A DNA stretch of 64,000 nucleotides from Ruegeria arenilitoris (GCF_042675705.1 NZ_JBHTJJ010000012.1), one strand, 5' to 3'; shown: positions 33,666-42,880, numbered from the stretch's first letter. Numbers and translations: made by a program. The notes: generated by a model from the sequence alone, not told the origin.

Positions 33666-35156
33666 CTAGACCAGTTGATCCGCGAAATGCGTCAACAGCC
33701 TGTGCTTGAGGATCTTGCCCGTGGGCGCGGCGGGCAGTGACTTGGCCAGCACGATCCGGCTGGGCCGTTTGTAGCCCGCAAGACGTTCCGCCACGAACAC
33801 CGCCAACTCTGCCTCGGACACAGCGCCGATTTCAGGCACCTGAACAAAGGCCAGCACCTGTTCGTCGCCGCCCACCCGATGCCCGATCACCGCAGACTGG
33901 ATCACCTGCGGGTGGTCGTTCAGCGCGGCCTCGACCTCGGGCGGATAGACGTTGAAGCCGCCGTGAATGATCAGTTCCTTGGCGCGGCCGACGACGTGCA
34001 GATTGCCCTGCGCGTCCAGACGGCCGAGGTCGCCCGTGCGCAACCATCCCTGGGCCAGAACCCGGCCCGTTTCTTCCGCATTGCGATAGTACCCTTTCAT
34101 CACATGCGGGCCGCGCGTCAGGATCTCGCCCACGCCATCTCCGCCGCCGGGTATTGTTTCGTCAATGCGCAGATCGACCCCCGGCAAGGGCGGGCCGACC
34201 GAGATATCCGGATCCCCGATCCGGTTGTGCGAGGCGCAGATCCCCGCCGTGCTTTCGGTCATGCCATAGCCGTTCTGCAGCGCGACGCCATAGAACGCCT
34301 CGGCCTTGCGTTTCCACGCCGGATCCAGCGGGGCAGCCCCGGACGAAGTGTAGCGCAGGGCGCCCGAGGGCAACCGCTCCAACCCCTGTTCCTTGGCATA
34401 TTGCATCAGCAGCGCATGCATCTGCGGCACACCCGAAAACACCGTGACGCCCGCGTTCAACGCGGCAAAGGCGCGGTCCGCCGCGAACCGGGCATCCAGC
34501 TGGACGAAGGCCCCGGCCAGTGCCGACCCGGTGACGATCGAAGCCAACCCGAAGATGTGCGAAATCGGCAGCACGCCATAGACCACGTCATCCTGCGTCA
34601 GCCCTCGGAAATTCGCCGAGGTCAGCCCGCCGAACCGCAGGTTTTCGTGAGTCAGCATCACGCCCTTGGGCGTTCCGGTCGTGCCGGTGGTGAAAAGCAT
34701 CGCCGCGACATCCGCCAGATCGGGGTCGGGCGCGCTCGGGTTCGGCGCGGCCAGGTGCATCTGCCCGAAGGCCCCGGACACTGGCCGAGCCCCGGCCCTT
34801 TGCGCATGGTCGCGCGCCTCCGGCGACGCCGCCGATGTGAACAGGATCACCGCCGGAGTCACGTGACCCACGATGCGTGCCAATTCAGCCTCGGTCTGGC
34901 GGGCGTTCACCGGCACCACGCAAGCGCCGATCCGGGAACAGGCAAACAGCGCGGCCACCGCCGCATTGCAATTCTCAAGCACCAGCATGACCCGATCGCA
35001 CGGGCGCACCCCCGAGGCCAGCAGGATGTCTGACAGCTCGGCAATCGCGCGGTCGAGGTCAGCAAAGCTCCAATCGGCGCCGAACCCGTCGGCAAAGGCG
35101 CGAGCCCGCGGGCGGGCCCGGATCTGGGCATCCGGATAGTCGTGCCATTTGTTCAT
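33666..35156 (-). CDS. AMP-dependent acyl-CoA synthetase/ligase
   Basis: 496 residues of the ANL superfamily. The AMP-binding P-loop is MLFTTGTTGTPKGVMLTHENL near 160. YGMTESTAG (A5) lies near 295, and GWLRTGDLGRLDAQGNLHVVGRAKELIIHGGFNVYPPEVE near 370-410. The C-terminal catalytic lysine region is LPAAPTGKILKHRL. It activates a carboxylic acid to its CoA thioester for the beta-oxidation enzymes upstream. By gene content this is the PimA-like ligase of a pim-type operon, of which it is the last gene. GAAGGAAC precedes the ATG. Confidence 0.93.
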   Translation of the reverse strand: MNKWHDYPDAQIRARPRARAFADGFGADWSFADLDRAIAELSDILLASGVRPCDRVMLVLENCNAAVAALFACSRIGACVVPVNARQTEAELARIVGHVTPAVILFTSAASPEARDHAQRAGARPVSGAFGQMHLAAPNPSAPDPDLADVAAMLFTTGTTGTPKGVMLTHENLRFGGLTSANFRGLTQDDVVYGVLPISHIFGLASIVTGSALAGAFVQLDARFAADRAFAALNAGVTVFSGVPQMHALLMQYAKEQGLERLPSGALRYTSSGAAPLDPAWKRKAEAFYGVALQNGYGMTESTAGICASHNRIGDPDISVGPPLPGVDLRIDETIPGGGDGVGEILTRGPHVMKGYYRNAEETGRVLAQGWLRTGDLGRLDAQGNLHVVGRAKELIIHGGFNVYPPEVEAALNDHPQVIQSAVIGHRVGGDEQVLAFVQVPEIGAVSEAELAVFVAERLAGYKRPSRIVLAKSLPAAPTGKILKHRLLTHFADQLV

Positions 35157-35195
35157 GTTCCTTCGCCCTCCCCTGCACCGGAACCGGTTTTGCGC

Positions 35196-35615
35196 TCAGC
35201 GTTTCGTGGTGCGCTTGAACACTCCAGCCGCCGTTGCGATCAGGGTTCCGTCGTCGCTGTGCAACTCTCCGGTCACATAGGCCAGCGTGCGCCCGCCACC
35301 CGTTGCGCGCCCCGTGGCCGTCACGCGCCCCTGACGCACTGCCGCTACATAGCTTGTGTTCAGCGACAGGGTCAGAACCAGCGGATGGTCGTCCCGGTCG
35401 AACCAGGCCGAGGCGGTGTTGCCGCAAGCCACGTCCAGCAGCATGGCGATGATGCCGCCATGCAAGATGCCCTGGCTGTTCAGGTGATCCGCCCGGATGG
35501 TCAAATGGCACCGGGCGCGGCCGTCGGGGTCGGACAGATCCACCTCGAACCCGATCGCGTTCTGACAGCCCGATCGCCGGACCTTTGGGTCGTCTTCAGG
35601 CCGCGCCGAGTGCAA
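35196..35615 (-). CDS. Hotdog-fold acyl-CoA thioesterase (PaaI-like)
   Basis: The conserved hotdog core includes LNSQGILHGGIIAMLLDVACGNTASA, the HGG motif of PaaI thioesterases. The N-terminal boundary is unclear: the frame opens at 35696 but most of that overlaps the dehydrogenase. The best internal start is a TTG at 35615, giving 139 residues and a 20-bp overlap. It probably hydrolyses dead-end CoA esters of the same pathway. It sits between the small acyl-CoA dehydrogenase and the ligase. Confidence 0.8.
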   Translation of the reverse strand: MHSARPEDDPKVRRSGCQNAIGFEVDLSDPDGRARCHLTIRADHLNSQGILHGGIIAMLLDVACGNTASAWFDRDDHPLVLTLSLNTSYVAAVRQGRVTATGRATGGGRTLAYVTGELHSDDGTLIATAAGVFKRTTKR

Positions 35616-36723
35616 TGAACCGCTCCAAATGATAATCCGCGTCGCCGAACCTGTGATCCGACATGACGATCCGCTTGGCAATATGCGCCAGCTCATATTC
35701 CTGCGTCATGGCGATGCCGCCATGCATTTGGATCGTTTCCTCGGCCACCAGCCGGCCCACCCGCGACACCAGGTTACGGGCCGCAGCGATCTGCCGGTCG
35801 CGATCGGGTGCTTCAAGGTGACCGGCCGCGTTGATCTCCGCCGAGCGCGCCTGCTCCAGCTCGATCAGCATGTCCGCGAACCGGTGTTGCAGGGCCTGAA
35901 AGGTCCCGATCGGGCGGCCGAATTGCTTGCGCGTCATCAGGTATTGCCGTGTCAGTTCCACCGCGCTTTCCATCGCGCCCAGAACCTCGGCGACCAGCGC
36001 GACATTGGCTGCGGCCACAACGTTCATCAGCGGATCGAACCCCTGCCCCGCGGCGCCCAGACGCGCGGTTTCCGGCAGGCGCACATCGTCCAGAGTGACC
36101 TCGGCCGCGCGGCCTCCGGCCAGCACCGGATACCCGCGCAAGCCCAGACCCGGTGTGCCAGCAGGCACCAGAAACAGCGAAATGCCGTCCAAATCGAACG
36201 GCCCGCCCGTTTCGCGCGCGGATACGATCAGCTGCCCGGCGGCCTCGGCATTCACGACCACGGCCTTGCGCCCGTTCAGGATCAGGTCCGTGCCGTCGGT
36301 CCGCACGGTGGTCTCGACCCGGCTCAGGTCATACCGGCTGGCAGGCTCACCATGCGCCAGCGCCAGATGCAGCGCGCCCGAGATCACCTGATCCAACAGG
36401 GTCCGCTGATCAGGGCTGCCCACCTGCGCGATCAGCCGACCGCTCAGAATGCAACTGTCCAGAACCGGCTCGACCACCCCGGCCCGGCCCAGTTCCTCGA
36501 ACACGGTGGCGATGTCAAAGCCCGCCCCGCCGAACCCGCCATCCGCTTCGTCGAACAACGCGCCCAGAACGCCCAGATCGGCCAGTTCGCGCCAGATGTC
36601 GGCGCTGAACCCCGCCGCGCTGTTCAGAATGTCGTTGCGCACCGGAGTCGTGTAGCGATCGGCCAGATAGCGCCGCAGCGTGTCCTGCAGCATCTGCCGT
36701 TCTTCGGTCAGGTTGAAATCCAT
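35596..36723 (-). CDS. Acyl-CoA dehydrogenase, pimeloyl-CoA dehydrogenase small-subunit type
   Basis: 375 residues starting MDFNLTEERQMLQDTLRRYLADRY, as in PimD-like proteins. The C-terminal ACAD motifs are RKQFGRPIGTFQALQHRFADM near 275 and ETIQMHGGIAMTQEYELAHIAKR near 340. The frame extends to 36894 but the ATG at 36723 lies directly after the large-subunit stop. Pairs like this form heteromeric dehydrogenases that introduce the alpha-beta double bond into CoA esters. The frame is intact; overall sequence is PimD-like. Confidence 0.9.
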   Translation of the reverse strand: MDFNLTEERQMLQDTLRRYLADRYTTPVRNDILNSAAGFSADIWRELADLGVLGALFDEADGGFGGAGFDIATVFEELGRAGVVEPVLDSCILSGRLIAQVGSPDQRTLLDQVISGALHLALAHGEPASRYDLSRVETTVRTDGTDLILNGRKAVVVNAEAAGQLIVSARETGGPFDLDGISLFLVPAGTPGLGLRGYPVLAGGRAAEVTLDDVRLPETARLGAAGQGFDPLMNVVAAANVALVAEVLGAMESAVELTRQYLMTRKQFGRPIGTFQALQHRFADMLIELEQARSAEINAAGHLEAPDRDRQIAAARNLVSRVGRLVAEETIQMHGGIAMTQEYELAHIAKRIVMSDHRFGDADYHLERFIALGAA

Positions 36724-36724
36724 C

Positions 36725-37915
36725 TCAGCCCCCCATCTTGACCTTGGCGATGATCCCGCGCTGGATCTCGTTCGACCCGCCGAAGATCGACAGTTTCCGG
36801 TTGTTGAAATACTGGGCGGCGACCGGCGCGGCATAGTCCGGCCCGATCGGGTCGTTGTCGCCCGCCACCGCCTCGGAGGCGAAAGGCATCGCATAAGGCC
36901 CCACCGCGCGGCGGGCCAGGTCGTTGATCTCCTGCCGAATGATCGTGCCCTTGACCTTCAGCATCGAGCTTTCGACCCCCGGTGCCTGTCCGGCCGCGGC
37001 CTTGCTGATGATGCGCATGTTGGTGGTGGCCATGGCCATCAGGTCGATCTCGACCCGCGCCAGCCGGGCGGCGAAATGCGGGTTCTCGATCAGAGGGCGG
37101 CCATTCGCGGTTTCGATCCGGGCAATCCGCTTGACCATGTCCAGCCCCGCCTGGCTGAAGCCAACCCCGGCGATGTTGGTGCGTTCATGCGTCAGCAGAT
37201 ACTTGGCATAGGTCCAGCCCTTGTTCTCCTCGCCCACAAGGTTTTCGACCGGGACGCGCACATCGTCAAAGAACACCTCGTTGACCTCGGGCGTTCCGTC
37301 CAGCAGGACGATGGGGCGCACCTCGATCCCCGGCGTGTTCATGTCGATCAGCAGGAACGAGATCCCTTCCTGCGCCTTGGCCTCGGGGTCGGTGCGGACC
37401 AGGCAGAAGATCCAGTTGGCGTATTGCGCCAGCGTGGTCCAGGTCTTCTGCCCATTGACGACATAATGGTCGCCGTCCCGCACCGCGCGGGTCTTCAGCG
37501 AGGCCAGGTCCGACCCGGCACCCGGCTCGGAATAGCCCTGGCACCACCAGTGTTCACCATTCAGGATGCGCGGCAGGAAATAGTCCTGCTGCGCCTTCGA
37601 GCCGAATTTCTGCAGCACCGGGCCCAGCATCGACAGGCCAAACGGCACGATGCGCGGCGCATAGGCGGCGGCGCATTCCTCCTCGAAGATATGGCGCTGA
37701 ACCGCGTTCCACTCGGCGCCGCCAAATTCCTTCGGCCAGTTGAAGTTCAGCCAGCCGCGCTCGTTCAGCGTGGCATGCCACCACTCATAACCTTCCTTGC
37801 CGATGTTCCGGCCAGCCCGGATCTTGTCACAGATCTCCTTGGGCAATTTCTCGGCCAGAAAGGCGCGAACCTCGTCGCGAAAGGCCTTCTCCTCGTCCGT
37901 ATAATTCAAGTCCAC
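36725..37915 (-). CDS. Acyl-CoA dehydrogenase, pimeloyl-CoA dehydrogenase large-subunit type
   Basis: 396 residues, MDLNYTDEEKAFRDEVRAFLAEKLP at the N-terminus. FAD/substrate motifs are WWCQGYSEPGAGSDLASLKT near 130 and HYVVNGQKTWTTLAQYANW. The C-terminus has LSIFGGSNEIQRGIIAKV. This is the PimC-like partner of the next gene: the stop of this gene and the ATG of the small subunit are one base apart. It should oxidise acyl-CoA and pass electrons to ETF. The predicted substrate class (dicarboxylyl-CoA) rests on gene content. Confidence 0.92.
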   Translation of the reverse strand: MDLNYTDEEKAFRDEVRAFLAEKLPKEICDKIRAGRNIGKEGYEWWHATLNERGWLNFNWPKEFGGAEWNAVQRHIFEEECAAAYAPRIVPFGLSMLGPVLQKFGSKAQQDYFLPRILNGEHWWCQGYSEPGAGSDLASLKTRAVRDGDHYVVNGQKTWTTLAQYANWIFCLVRTDPEAKAQEGISFLLIDMNTPGIEVRPIVLLDGTPEVNEVFFDDVRVPVENLVGEENKGWTYAKYLLTHERTNIAGVGFSQAGLDMVKRIARIETANGRPLIENPHFAARLARVEIDLMAMATTNMRIISKAAAGQAPGVESSMLKVKGTIIRQEINDLARRAVGPYAMPFASEAVAGDNDPIGPDYAAPVAAQYFNNRKLSIFGGSNEIQRGIIAKVKMGG

Positions 37916-37952
37916 AGCCGCCCTCCTCCTCGACGCGATCGGAACCTTGCTT

Positions 37953-37973
37953 GCCCGGCCCCACGGGCCGGGC
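37953..37973. other. GC-rich intercistronic hairpin
   Basis: GCCCGGCCC (37953-37961) and GGGCCGGGC (37965-37973) form a perfect 9-bp stem with a CAC loop in the only sizeable gap (102 bp) of the beta-oxidation operon, between the thiolase and the large dehydrogenase. It could separate expression of the two halves. Confidence 0.45.
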
Positions 37974-38017
37974 TGCGCCGGGCCGGCCCTCGATGGACTG
38001 GCCCGGTGCCCCTTTCT

Positions 38018-39193
38018 TCAATAGATCTCGAACAGACCGGCCGCGCCCATGCCGCCGCCGATGCACATGGTCACGACACCCAGCTTGGCCCCGCGCCGCC
38101 GCCCTTCGCGCAGCAGATGGCCGACCATCCGCGCGCCGGTCATGCCGAACGGATGCCCGATGGCGATCGAGCCGCCGTTCACGTTGCATTTCTGGTCATC
38201 GATTCCCAGACGGTTGCGGCAGTACAGCGCTTGCGAGGCGAAGGCCTCGTTCAGCTCCCACAGGTCGATGTCCTCGACGCTCAGACCATGCCGTTCCAGC
38301 AGGCGCGGCACCGCAAAGACCGGTCCGATGCCCATCTCGTCGGGCTCGCACCCCGCCACGCAGAAGCCCTTGAACGCGCCCATGGGCTTCAGACCCCGAC
38401 GCTCGGCCTCGGCGCTGTCCATCACGACCACCGCGGCTGCGCCGTCCGACAACTGGCTGGCATTGCCGGCGGTGATGTAGTTTCCGGGGCCACGCACAGG
38501 CTCCAGCGAGGCCAGACCCTCCAGCGTCGTGTTCGGCCGGTTGCATTCATCCCGGTCCACGGTGACCTGCCGGTGCGAGACCTCGCCCGTCTCTTTGTCC
38601 TTGACCGCCATGGTGGTCTGCATCGGCACGATCTCGTCGTCGAACTTGCCCGCCGCCTGCGCCGCCGCGATGCGCTGCTGCGACCGAAGTCCGTAGGCGT
38701 CCTGTTCTTCGCGGCTGATGCCATAGCGTTCGGCCACGATGTCGGCGGTCTTGATCATTGTCATGTAGATCGCCGGCTTGTGCTCCTGAATCCACGCCTC
38801 GTGCACGGGGCGGGTCTTCGGCTGGACCAGCGAGATGCTCTCGACCCCGCCGGCCACGATGGGGCCCGCGCCGCCCTCGGTGACGGCCTGCGCCGCCAGC
38901 GCCACGGTCTGCAGCCCCGACGAGCAGAACCGGTTCACGGTCATCCCCGAAACGCTGACCGGCAGCCCGGCCCGGATGGCGATCTGGCGGGCGATGTTGC
39001 CGCCGGTCTCGCCCTCGGGGAAGCCGCAGCCGATGATGCAATCCTCGATCTCGGCGCCGTCCAGCCCCGACCGTTCGACCGCGGCCTGAACCGCGTGGCC
39101 GCCCATCGTGGCGCCGTGGGTCATGTTGAACGAGCCCCGGAACGATTTGGCCAGCCCGGTGCGTGCGGCGGATACAATCACGGCTTGCTTCAT
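38018..39193 (-). CDS. Acetyl-CoA C-acyltransferase (thiolase)
   Basis: 391 residues with the thiolase triad: acylated Cys90 in VNRFCSSGLQT, the NEAFASQ motif near 340, His in GGSIAIGHPFGMTGARM near 350 and the second Cys in TMCIGGGMGAAG near 378. It cleaves 3-oxoacyl-CoA with CoA. In a pim-type operon it corresponds to PimB. ATG 39193 overlaps the TGA of the FadJ-type gene (TGATG), so the two are translationally coupled. Confidence 0.94.
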   Translation of the reverse strand: MKQAVIVSAARTGLAKSFRGSFNMTHGATMGGHAVQAAVERSGLDGAEIEDCIIGCGFPEGETGGNIARQIAIRAGLPVSVSGMTVNRFCSSGLQTVALAAQAVTEGGAGPIVAGGVESISLVQPKTRPVHEAWIQEHKPAIYMTMIKTADIVAERYGISREEQDAYGLRSQQRIAAAQAAGKFDDEIVPMQTTMAVKDKETGEVSHRQVTVDRDECNRPNTTLEGLASLEPVRGPGNYITAGNASQLSDGAAAVVVMDSAEAERRGLKPMGAFKGFCVAGCEPDEMGIGPVFAVPRLLERHGLSVEDIDLWELNEAFASQALYCRNRLGIDDQKCNVNGGSIAIGHPFGMTGARMVGHLLREGRRRGAKLGVVTMCIGGGMGAAGLFEIY

Positions 39194-41289
39194 CACTGGG
39201 CGTCCTTGTTCAGATCGTCAAAACAGCGGCCCTCGGCCACCAGTTTTTCCAGCAGCGGCGCGGGCTGCCAGAAATAGTCATCCTCGGCCGACCAGGCGCG
39301 GATGTCGTCCAGAATACCCGGCAGACCCTGCAGATCGGCCCATTTCAGCGGCCCGCCGCGATAGCGCGGGAACCCATAGCCATAGAGCAGCACCACATCC
39401 ACGTCCAAGGGGCGGCGGGCGATGCCCTCGCCCACCACCTTGGCGGCCTCGTTGACCATCGAGACCATATATCGCCGCACGATCTCGTCATCCGTGAACG
39501 TGCGCGGGGTGATGCCCTGCGCTGCGCGGTCGGCCGCGATCAGGTCCAGAACCTCGGGGTTGGGCGTGCCACCGCGCTTTCCCTTTTCATAGGCATAGAA
39601 GCCCTGGCCAGTCTTCTGCCCGAAATGCCCGGCCTCGCACAGTTTGTCGGCATAGCTGCTGTCGCGGGCGCGCGGGTCCAGCCCCTCGGCCCGTTTGCGT
39701 TTGCGCACCGCCCAGCCGATATCCAGCCCGGCCAGGTCGGACACCGCGAAGGGCCCCATGGCAAAGCCGAAATCGGTCAGCGCCTTGTCGATCTGAAACG
39801 GGCTTGCCCCGTCCAAAACCATGTGGTCGGCGCAGGTACGATAGGTGCTGAGGATCCGGTTGCCAATGAACCCGTCGCACACCCCCGCTCGCACCGAGAC
39901 CTTTTTCATCTGGTGCCCTAGCGCAAAGCCGGTGGCGACCACCTCGGGCACGGTCTTGTCGGCCACCACGATCTCGAGCAGTTTCATCACATGGGCGGGC
40001 GAGAAGAAATGCAGCCCGATCACGTCCTGCGGCCGCGTGGTGGCGGCGGCGATCTCGTTGACGTCCAGATACGAGGTGTTCGTCGCCAGAACCGCCCCCG
40101 GTTTGCAGACCGCATCCAGCTGGGCAAAGACCTGTTTCTTGACGTCCATATCCTCGAACACGGCCTCGATCACCAGATCGACGGCGCTCAGCGAGTCATA
40201 GCCGGTGGCAAGCTGCAACTGGTCCGACAGGATCGCGTCGTGCTGCTGCTGGCTGATCTTGCCGCGCTTCAGGGCCCCTGCCAGGTTTCCGGCGATCCGG
40301 TCCTTGGCGGCATGGGCGGCCTCCTGCGTCATCTCCAGCAAAGTCACGGGCAGACCGGCCAACAAGGCGGAGGTGGCGATCCCCGCGCCCATCGTGCCGC
40401 CGCCGATGACCCCGATCTGATGCACCAGGCGCGGCTCGACACCCTTCAATTCGGGCAGTTTGCCCACGGCGCGTTCGGCAAAGAAGGCGTGGATCAGGCC
40501 CTTGCGCTGATCCGATTCCATCAACTGCATGAACAGTTCGCGCTCGCGCGCCATGCCTTCGGCAAAGCTGGGCGCCTCGCAGGCGGCTTGTACCGCGCGC
40601 ACGGCAACGGCGGGGGACAGCTGGCCGCGGCCCTTCTTCAGAACGGCCTCGTAGACCGCATCAAAATCGACGGGGTCCGGCGCGGGCATCTCTCCGACCG
40701 CGCGGCGGGGCGCGCCCGAGTCGAGCAGCTCCTGCGCATAGGCCAGCCCGATCTCGCGCGGGTCGCCATCCTGCACCTTGTCGATCACGCCCAGCTTCAG
40801 CGCCTCGTCGGCGCGGACATGGCGGCCGGTTGTGATCATGTCCAGCGCGGCCTCGACCCCGGCCACGCGCGGCAGACGCTGGGTGCCCCCGGCACCCGGC
40901 AGGATGCCCAGATTGACCTCGGGCAGGCCGACCTTGGCCGAGGGAACCGCGATGCGGTAGTGGCTGGACAACGCAACTTCGAGCCCGCCGCCCAGCGCCG
41001 TGCCATGCAACGCCGAAACCAGCAGCAGGGGCGAGGCCTCGATCCGGTCGCACAGGCCCGGCAGCCACGGTTCCTGCGGGGGTTTGCCGAACTCGCGGAT
41101 ATCGGCCCCCGCGAAATAGGTCCGGCCCTTGCCATAGATCAACACCGCCTTTGCGCCCTCGGCCTCGGCCCGTTCGATCCCGGCCAGCAGGCCCCGGCGC
41201 ACGTCCACGCCCAGCGCATTGACCGGCGGGTTGTTCGCCGCCAGCACCGCGATATCGCCAATCCGTTCGTATTCCACCGCTTCGGACAT
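39193..41289 (-). CDS. Bifunctional enoyl-CoA hydratase/3-hydroxyacyl-CoA dehydrogenase (FadJ/PimF type)
   Basis: 698 residues. The crotonase domain occupies about 1-190 (oxyanion region YFAGADIREFGKP near 60, HGTALGGGLEVALSSHYRIAVPSAKVGLPEVNLGILPGAGGTQRLPR near 95-140). The NAD-binding domain starts near 295 (QIGVIGGGTMGAGIATSALLAG). The dehydrogenase C-domain has VIGLHFFSPAHVMKLLEIV and GFIGNRILSTYR. It performs the hydration and oxidation steps of beta-oxidation. I start at ATG 41289 (MSEAVEYERIGD). It is the first gene of the operon and has a palindromic operator candidate upstream. Confidence 0.95.
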   Translation of the reverse strand: MSEAVEYERIGDIAVLAANNPPVNALGVDVRRGLLAGIERAEAEGAKAVLIYGKGRTYFAGADIREFGKPPQEPWLPGLCDRIEASPLLLVSALHGTALGGGLEVALSSHYRIAVPSAKVGLPEVNLGILPGAGGTQRLPRVAGVEAALDMITTGRHVRADEALKLGVIDKVQDGDPREIGLAYAQELLDSGAPRRAVGEMPAPDPVDFDAVYEAVLKKGRGQLSPAVAVRAVQAACEAPSFAEGMARERELFMQLMESDQRKGLIHAFFAERAVGKLPELKGVEPRLVHQIGVIGGGTMGAGIATSALLAGLPVTLLEMTQEAAHAAKDRIAGNLAGALKRGKISQQQHDAILSDQLQLATGYDSLSAVDLVIEAVFEDMDVKKQVFAQLDAVCKPGAVLATNTSYLDVNEIAAATTRPQDVIGLHFFSPAHVMKLLEIVVADKTVPEVVATGFALGHQMKKVSVRAGVCDGFIGNRILSTYRTCADHMVLDGASPFQIDKALTDFGFAMGPFAVSDLAGLDIGWAVRKRKRAEGLDPRARDSSYADKLCEAGHFGQKTGQGFYAYEKGKRGGTPNPEVLDLIAADRAAQGITPRTFTDDEIVRRYMVSMVNEAAKVVGEGIARRPLDVDVVLLYGYGFPRYRGGPLKWADLQGLPGILDDIRAWSAEDDYFWQPAPLLEKLVAEGRCFDDLNKDAQ

Positions 41290-41321
41290 CAGACTTGGTC
41301 TCCTCTTGCCAACCCCAGCTT

Positions 41322-41350
41322 GTTCCGCATTGCGGAACAACATTCCGCAA
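41322..41350. promoter_or_regulatory. Palindromic operator candidate before the beta-oxidation operon
   Basis: GTTCCGCA (41322-41329) and TGCGGAAC (41331-41338) form a 17-bp perfect palindrome. The half site TTCCGCAA is repeated at 41343-41350. It lies 33-61 bp upstream of the FadJ-type start, in the 251-bp region shared with the divergent cyclase gene. No regulator gene is adjacent, so the binding protein is unknown. Confidence 0.5.
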
Positions 41351-41540
41351 CAGATTGTACCCGTCCGCGCGCGGGTTCAACCCCTTATACCCGACTGCGC
41401 CGCCGGGCCGCATTTCTTGCCGGCGAGCAGGCCCCAAACAACTTGTGAACCGGATCGCGGAAAACCGTGCTAGGCTTTGCCCACCCGGCCAATGAATTCG
41501 GCCAGGAACGAAAACAGATTGCAGAACAGGGAGTTTTGAA

Positions 41541-42359
41541 ATGTGTGACGTTTGCGTAATGAACGCGTTGAAAGACCGGATGCTATCCCGCCGTTCCTTT
41601 TTCAAGGCTGGCGCGGCGATGGCGGCAGGCACGACGCTTGGGACGGTAGCAGCCCCGCCGGCGCTGGCCGCGGGCCATGGCGAGGTGCTGGACATGACCC
41701 ATGTCTACGATGCCGATTTTCCCACCTATTTCGGCCAGCCGGGGATCGAGGCGACCCAGGCCTTCAATTTCAAGGAACATGGCTTCAACCTGTTCAACCT
41801 TGCCGTCAACGAACACACCGGCACGCATGTCGATGCCCCGCTGCATTTCTCGGCGGATGGGCAGTCGGTGGACGAAATCCCGGTGTCGAACCTCGTCTGC
41901 CCGCTGTGCGTGGTGGACATTGCCGCCCGCGCGGCCGAGGACCCGGATGCCCAGGTGACCCCCGATGACCTGAAGGCGTGGATCGCTGCAAATGGCGACA
42001 TCCCGGATGGCGCCTGCGTCGCCATGCATTCGGGATGGGCCACCAAGACCGCCACGCCCGAATTCCGCAACGCCGACGGCGACGGCAAGATGCATTTCCC
42101 CGGCTTCCACGTCGAAGCGGCCCAGATGCTGATCGAAGGAACCGGCGCGGTTGCGCTGGCCGTCGACACGCTGTCACTTGACCACGGGCCATCGGCCGAT
42201 TTCGTGACGCATTACGCGTGGCTGCCCACCAACCGCTACGGCATCGAGAACCTGGCCAATCTCGACAAGGTGCCCGCCAGCGGAGCGACGCTGGTGGTCG
42301 GCGCGCCGGCCCATCGCGGCGGGTCGGGCGGCCCGGCGCGCATCTTTGCGATGGTCTGA
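41541..42359 (+). CDS. Tat-exported cyclase family (kynurenine formamidase-like) hydrolase
   Basis: 272 residues. The N-terminus has a twin-arginine signal (LSRRSFFKAGAAMAAGTTLG, Arg17-Arg18), so the protein should be exported folded. The cyclase-family metal motif is EHTGTHVDAPLHF near 91-103, with His92, His96 and Asp98, and VDTLSLDHGPSADFVTHYAW follows near 210. The family hydrolyses cyclic amides or esters using metal. The substrate is unknown. The first codons MCDVCVMN hold two cysteines ahead of the Tat motif. AGGGAG precedes the ATG. Confidence 0.9.
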   Translation: MCDVCVMNALKDRMLSRRSFFKAGAAMAAGTTLGTVAAPPALAAGHGEVLDMTHVYDADFPTYFGQPGIEATQAFNFKEHGFNLFNLAVNEHTGTHVDAPLHFSADGQSVDEIPVSNLVCPLCVVDIAARAAEDPDAQVTPDDLKAWIAANGDIPDGACVAMHSGWATKTATPEFRNADGDGKMHFPGFHVEAAQMLIEGTGAVALAVDTLSLDHGPSADFVTHYAWLPTNRYGIENLANLDKVPASGATLVVGAPAHRGGSGGPARIFAMV

Positions 42360-42361
42360 GC

Positions 42362-42757
42362 ATGTCAACGGTTCGCCTGTTGACGGACGAAGAGGTCAGC
42401 GCCGAGGCGCTGGCCGTCTTCGATGACATCCGCGCCACCCGCAATACTGATTACATCAACAATTTCTGGCGCGCTCTGGCACATGACCCGGCGCTGCTGA
42501 AAGCGACGTGGGAGCGGCTCAAGACCGTCATGGCCCCCGGCGCGCTGGACCCGTTGATGAAGGAGATGCTGTATGTGGCGGTTTCGGTCGCCAACAATTG
42601 CGAATACTGCGTGCACTCCCATTCGGCCGCGGCCCGCGCCAAGGGCCTGACCGATCAGATGCAGGCCGAGCTGCTGGCGGTGATCGCGATGGCCAGTCAA
42701 ACCAACGCCCTGGCCACCGCTTTGCAGGTGCCGGTGGACGACCAGTTCAAGGCCTGA
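42362..42757 (+). CDS. Carboxymuconolactone decarboxylase/AhpD-like family protein
   Basis: 131 residues of the all-helical CMD fold with the redox/active-site motif NCEYCVHSHSAAARAKGL near 80 (CxxC with a following His), as in AhpD-like peroxidase partners. ATG 42362 is 2 bp after the cyclase stop, so the two are co-translated. The frame back to 42218 merely overlaps the cyclase. Function could be peroxide reduction or a decarboxylase-like reaction; the motif favours AhpD-type thiol chemistry. Confidence 0.85.
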   Translation: MSTVRLLTDEEVSAEALAVFDDIRATRNTDYINNFWRALAHDPALLKATWERLKTVMAPGALDPLMKEMLYVAVSVANNCEYCVHSHSAAARAKGLTDQMQAELLAVIAMASQTNALATALQVPVDDQFKA

Positions 42758-42880
42758 GCCTGCGCCTGTCGGGCCAGACTTGCACCAGATGCACAGCGGC
42801 TATTCCCTCAAGTGCCTAGCTGCACTGCAGCATCAGGTCTAAATCTCTTTGGTCACATACAGACCAGAGAGGCTCCGCTC

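Noticed and set aside
36680..39277. Plus-strand frame of 865 codons
   Set aside because: It runs antisense to two acyl-CoA dehydrogenases and a thiolase that are clear genes. High GC leaves long antisense frames open. Its product has no recognisable domain.
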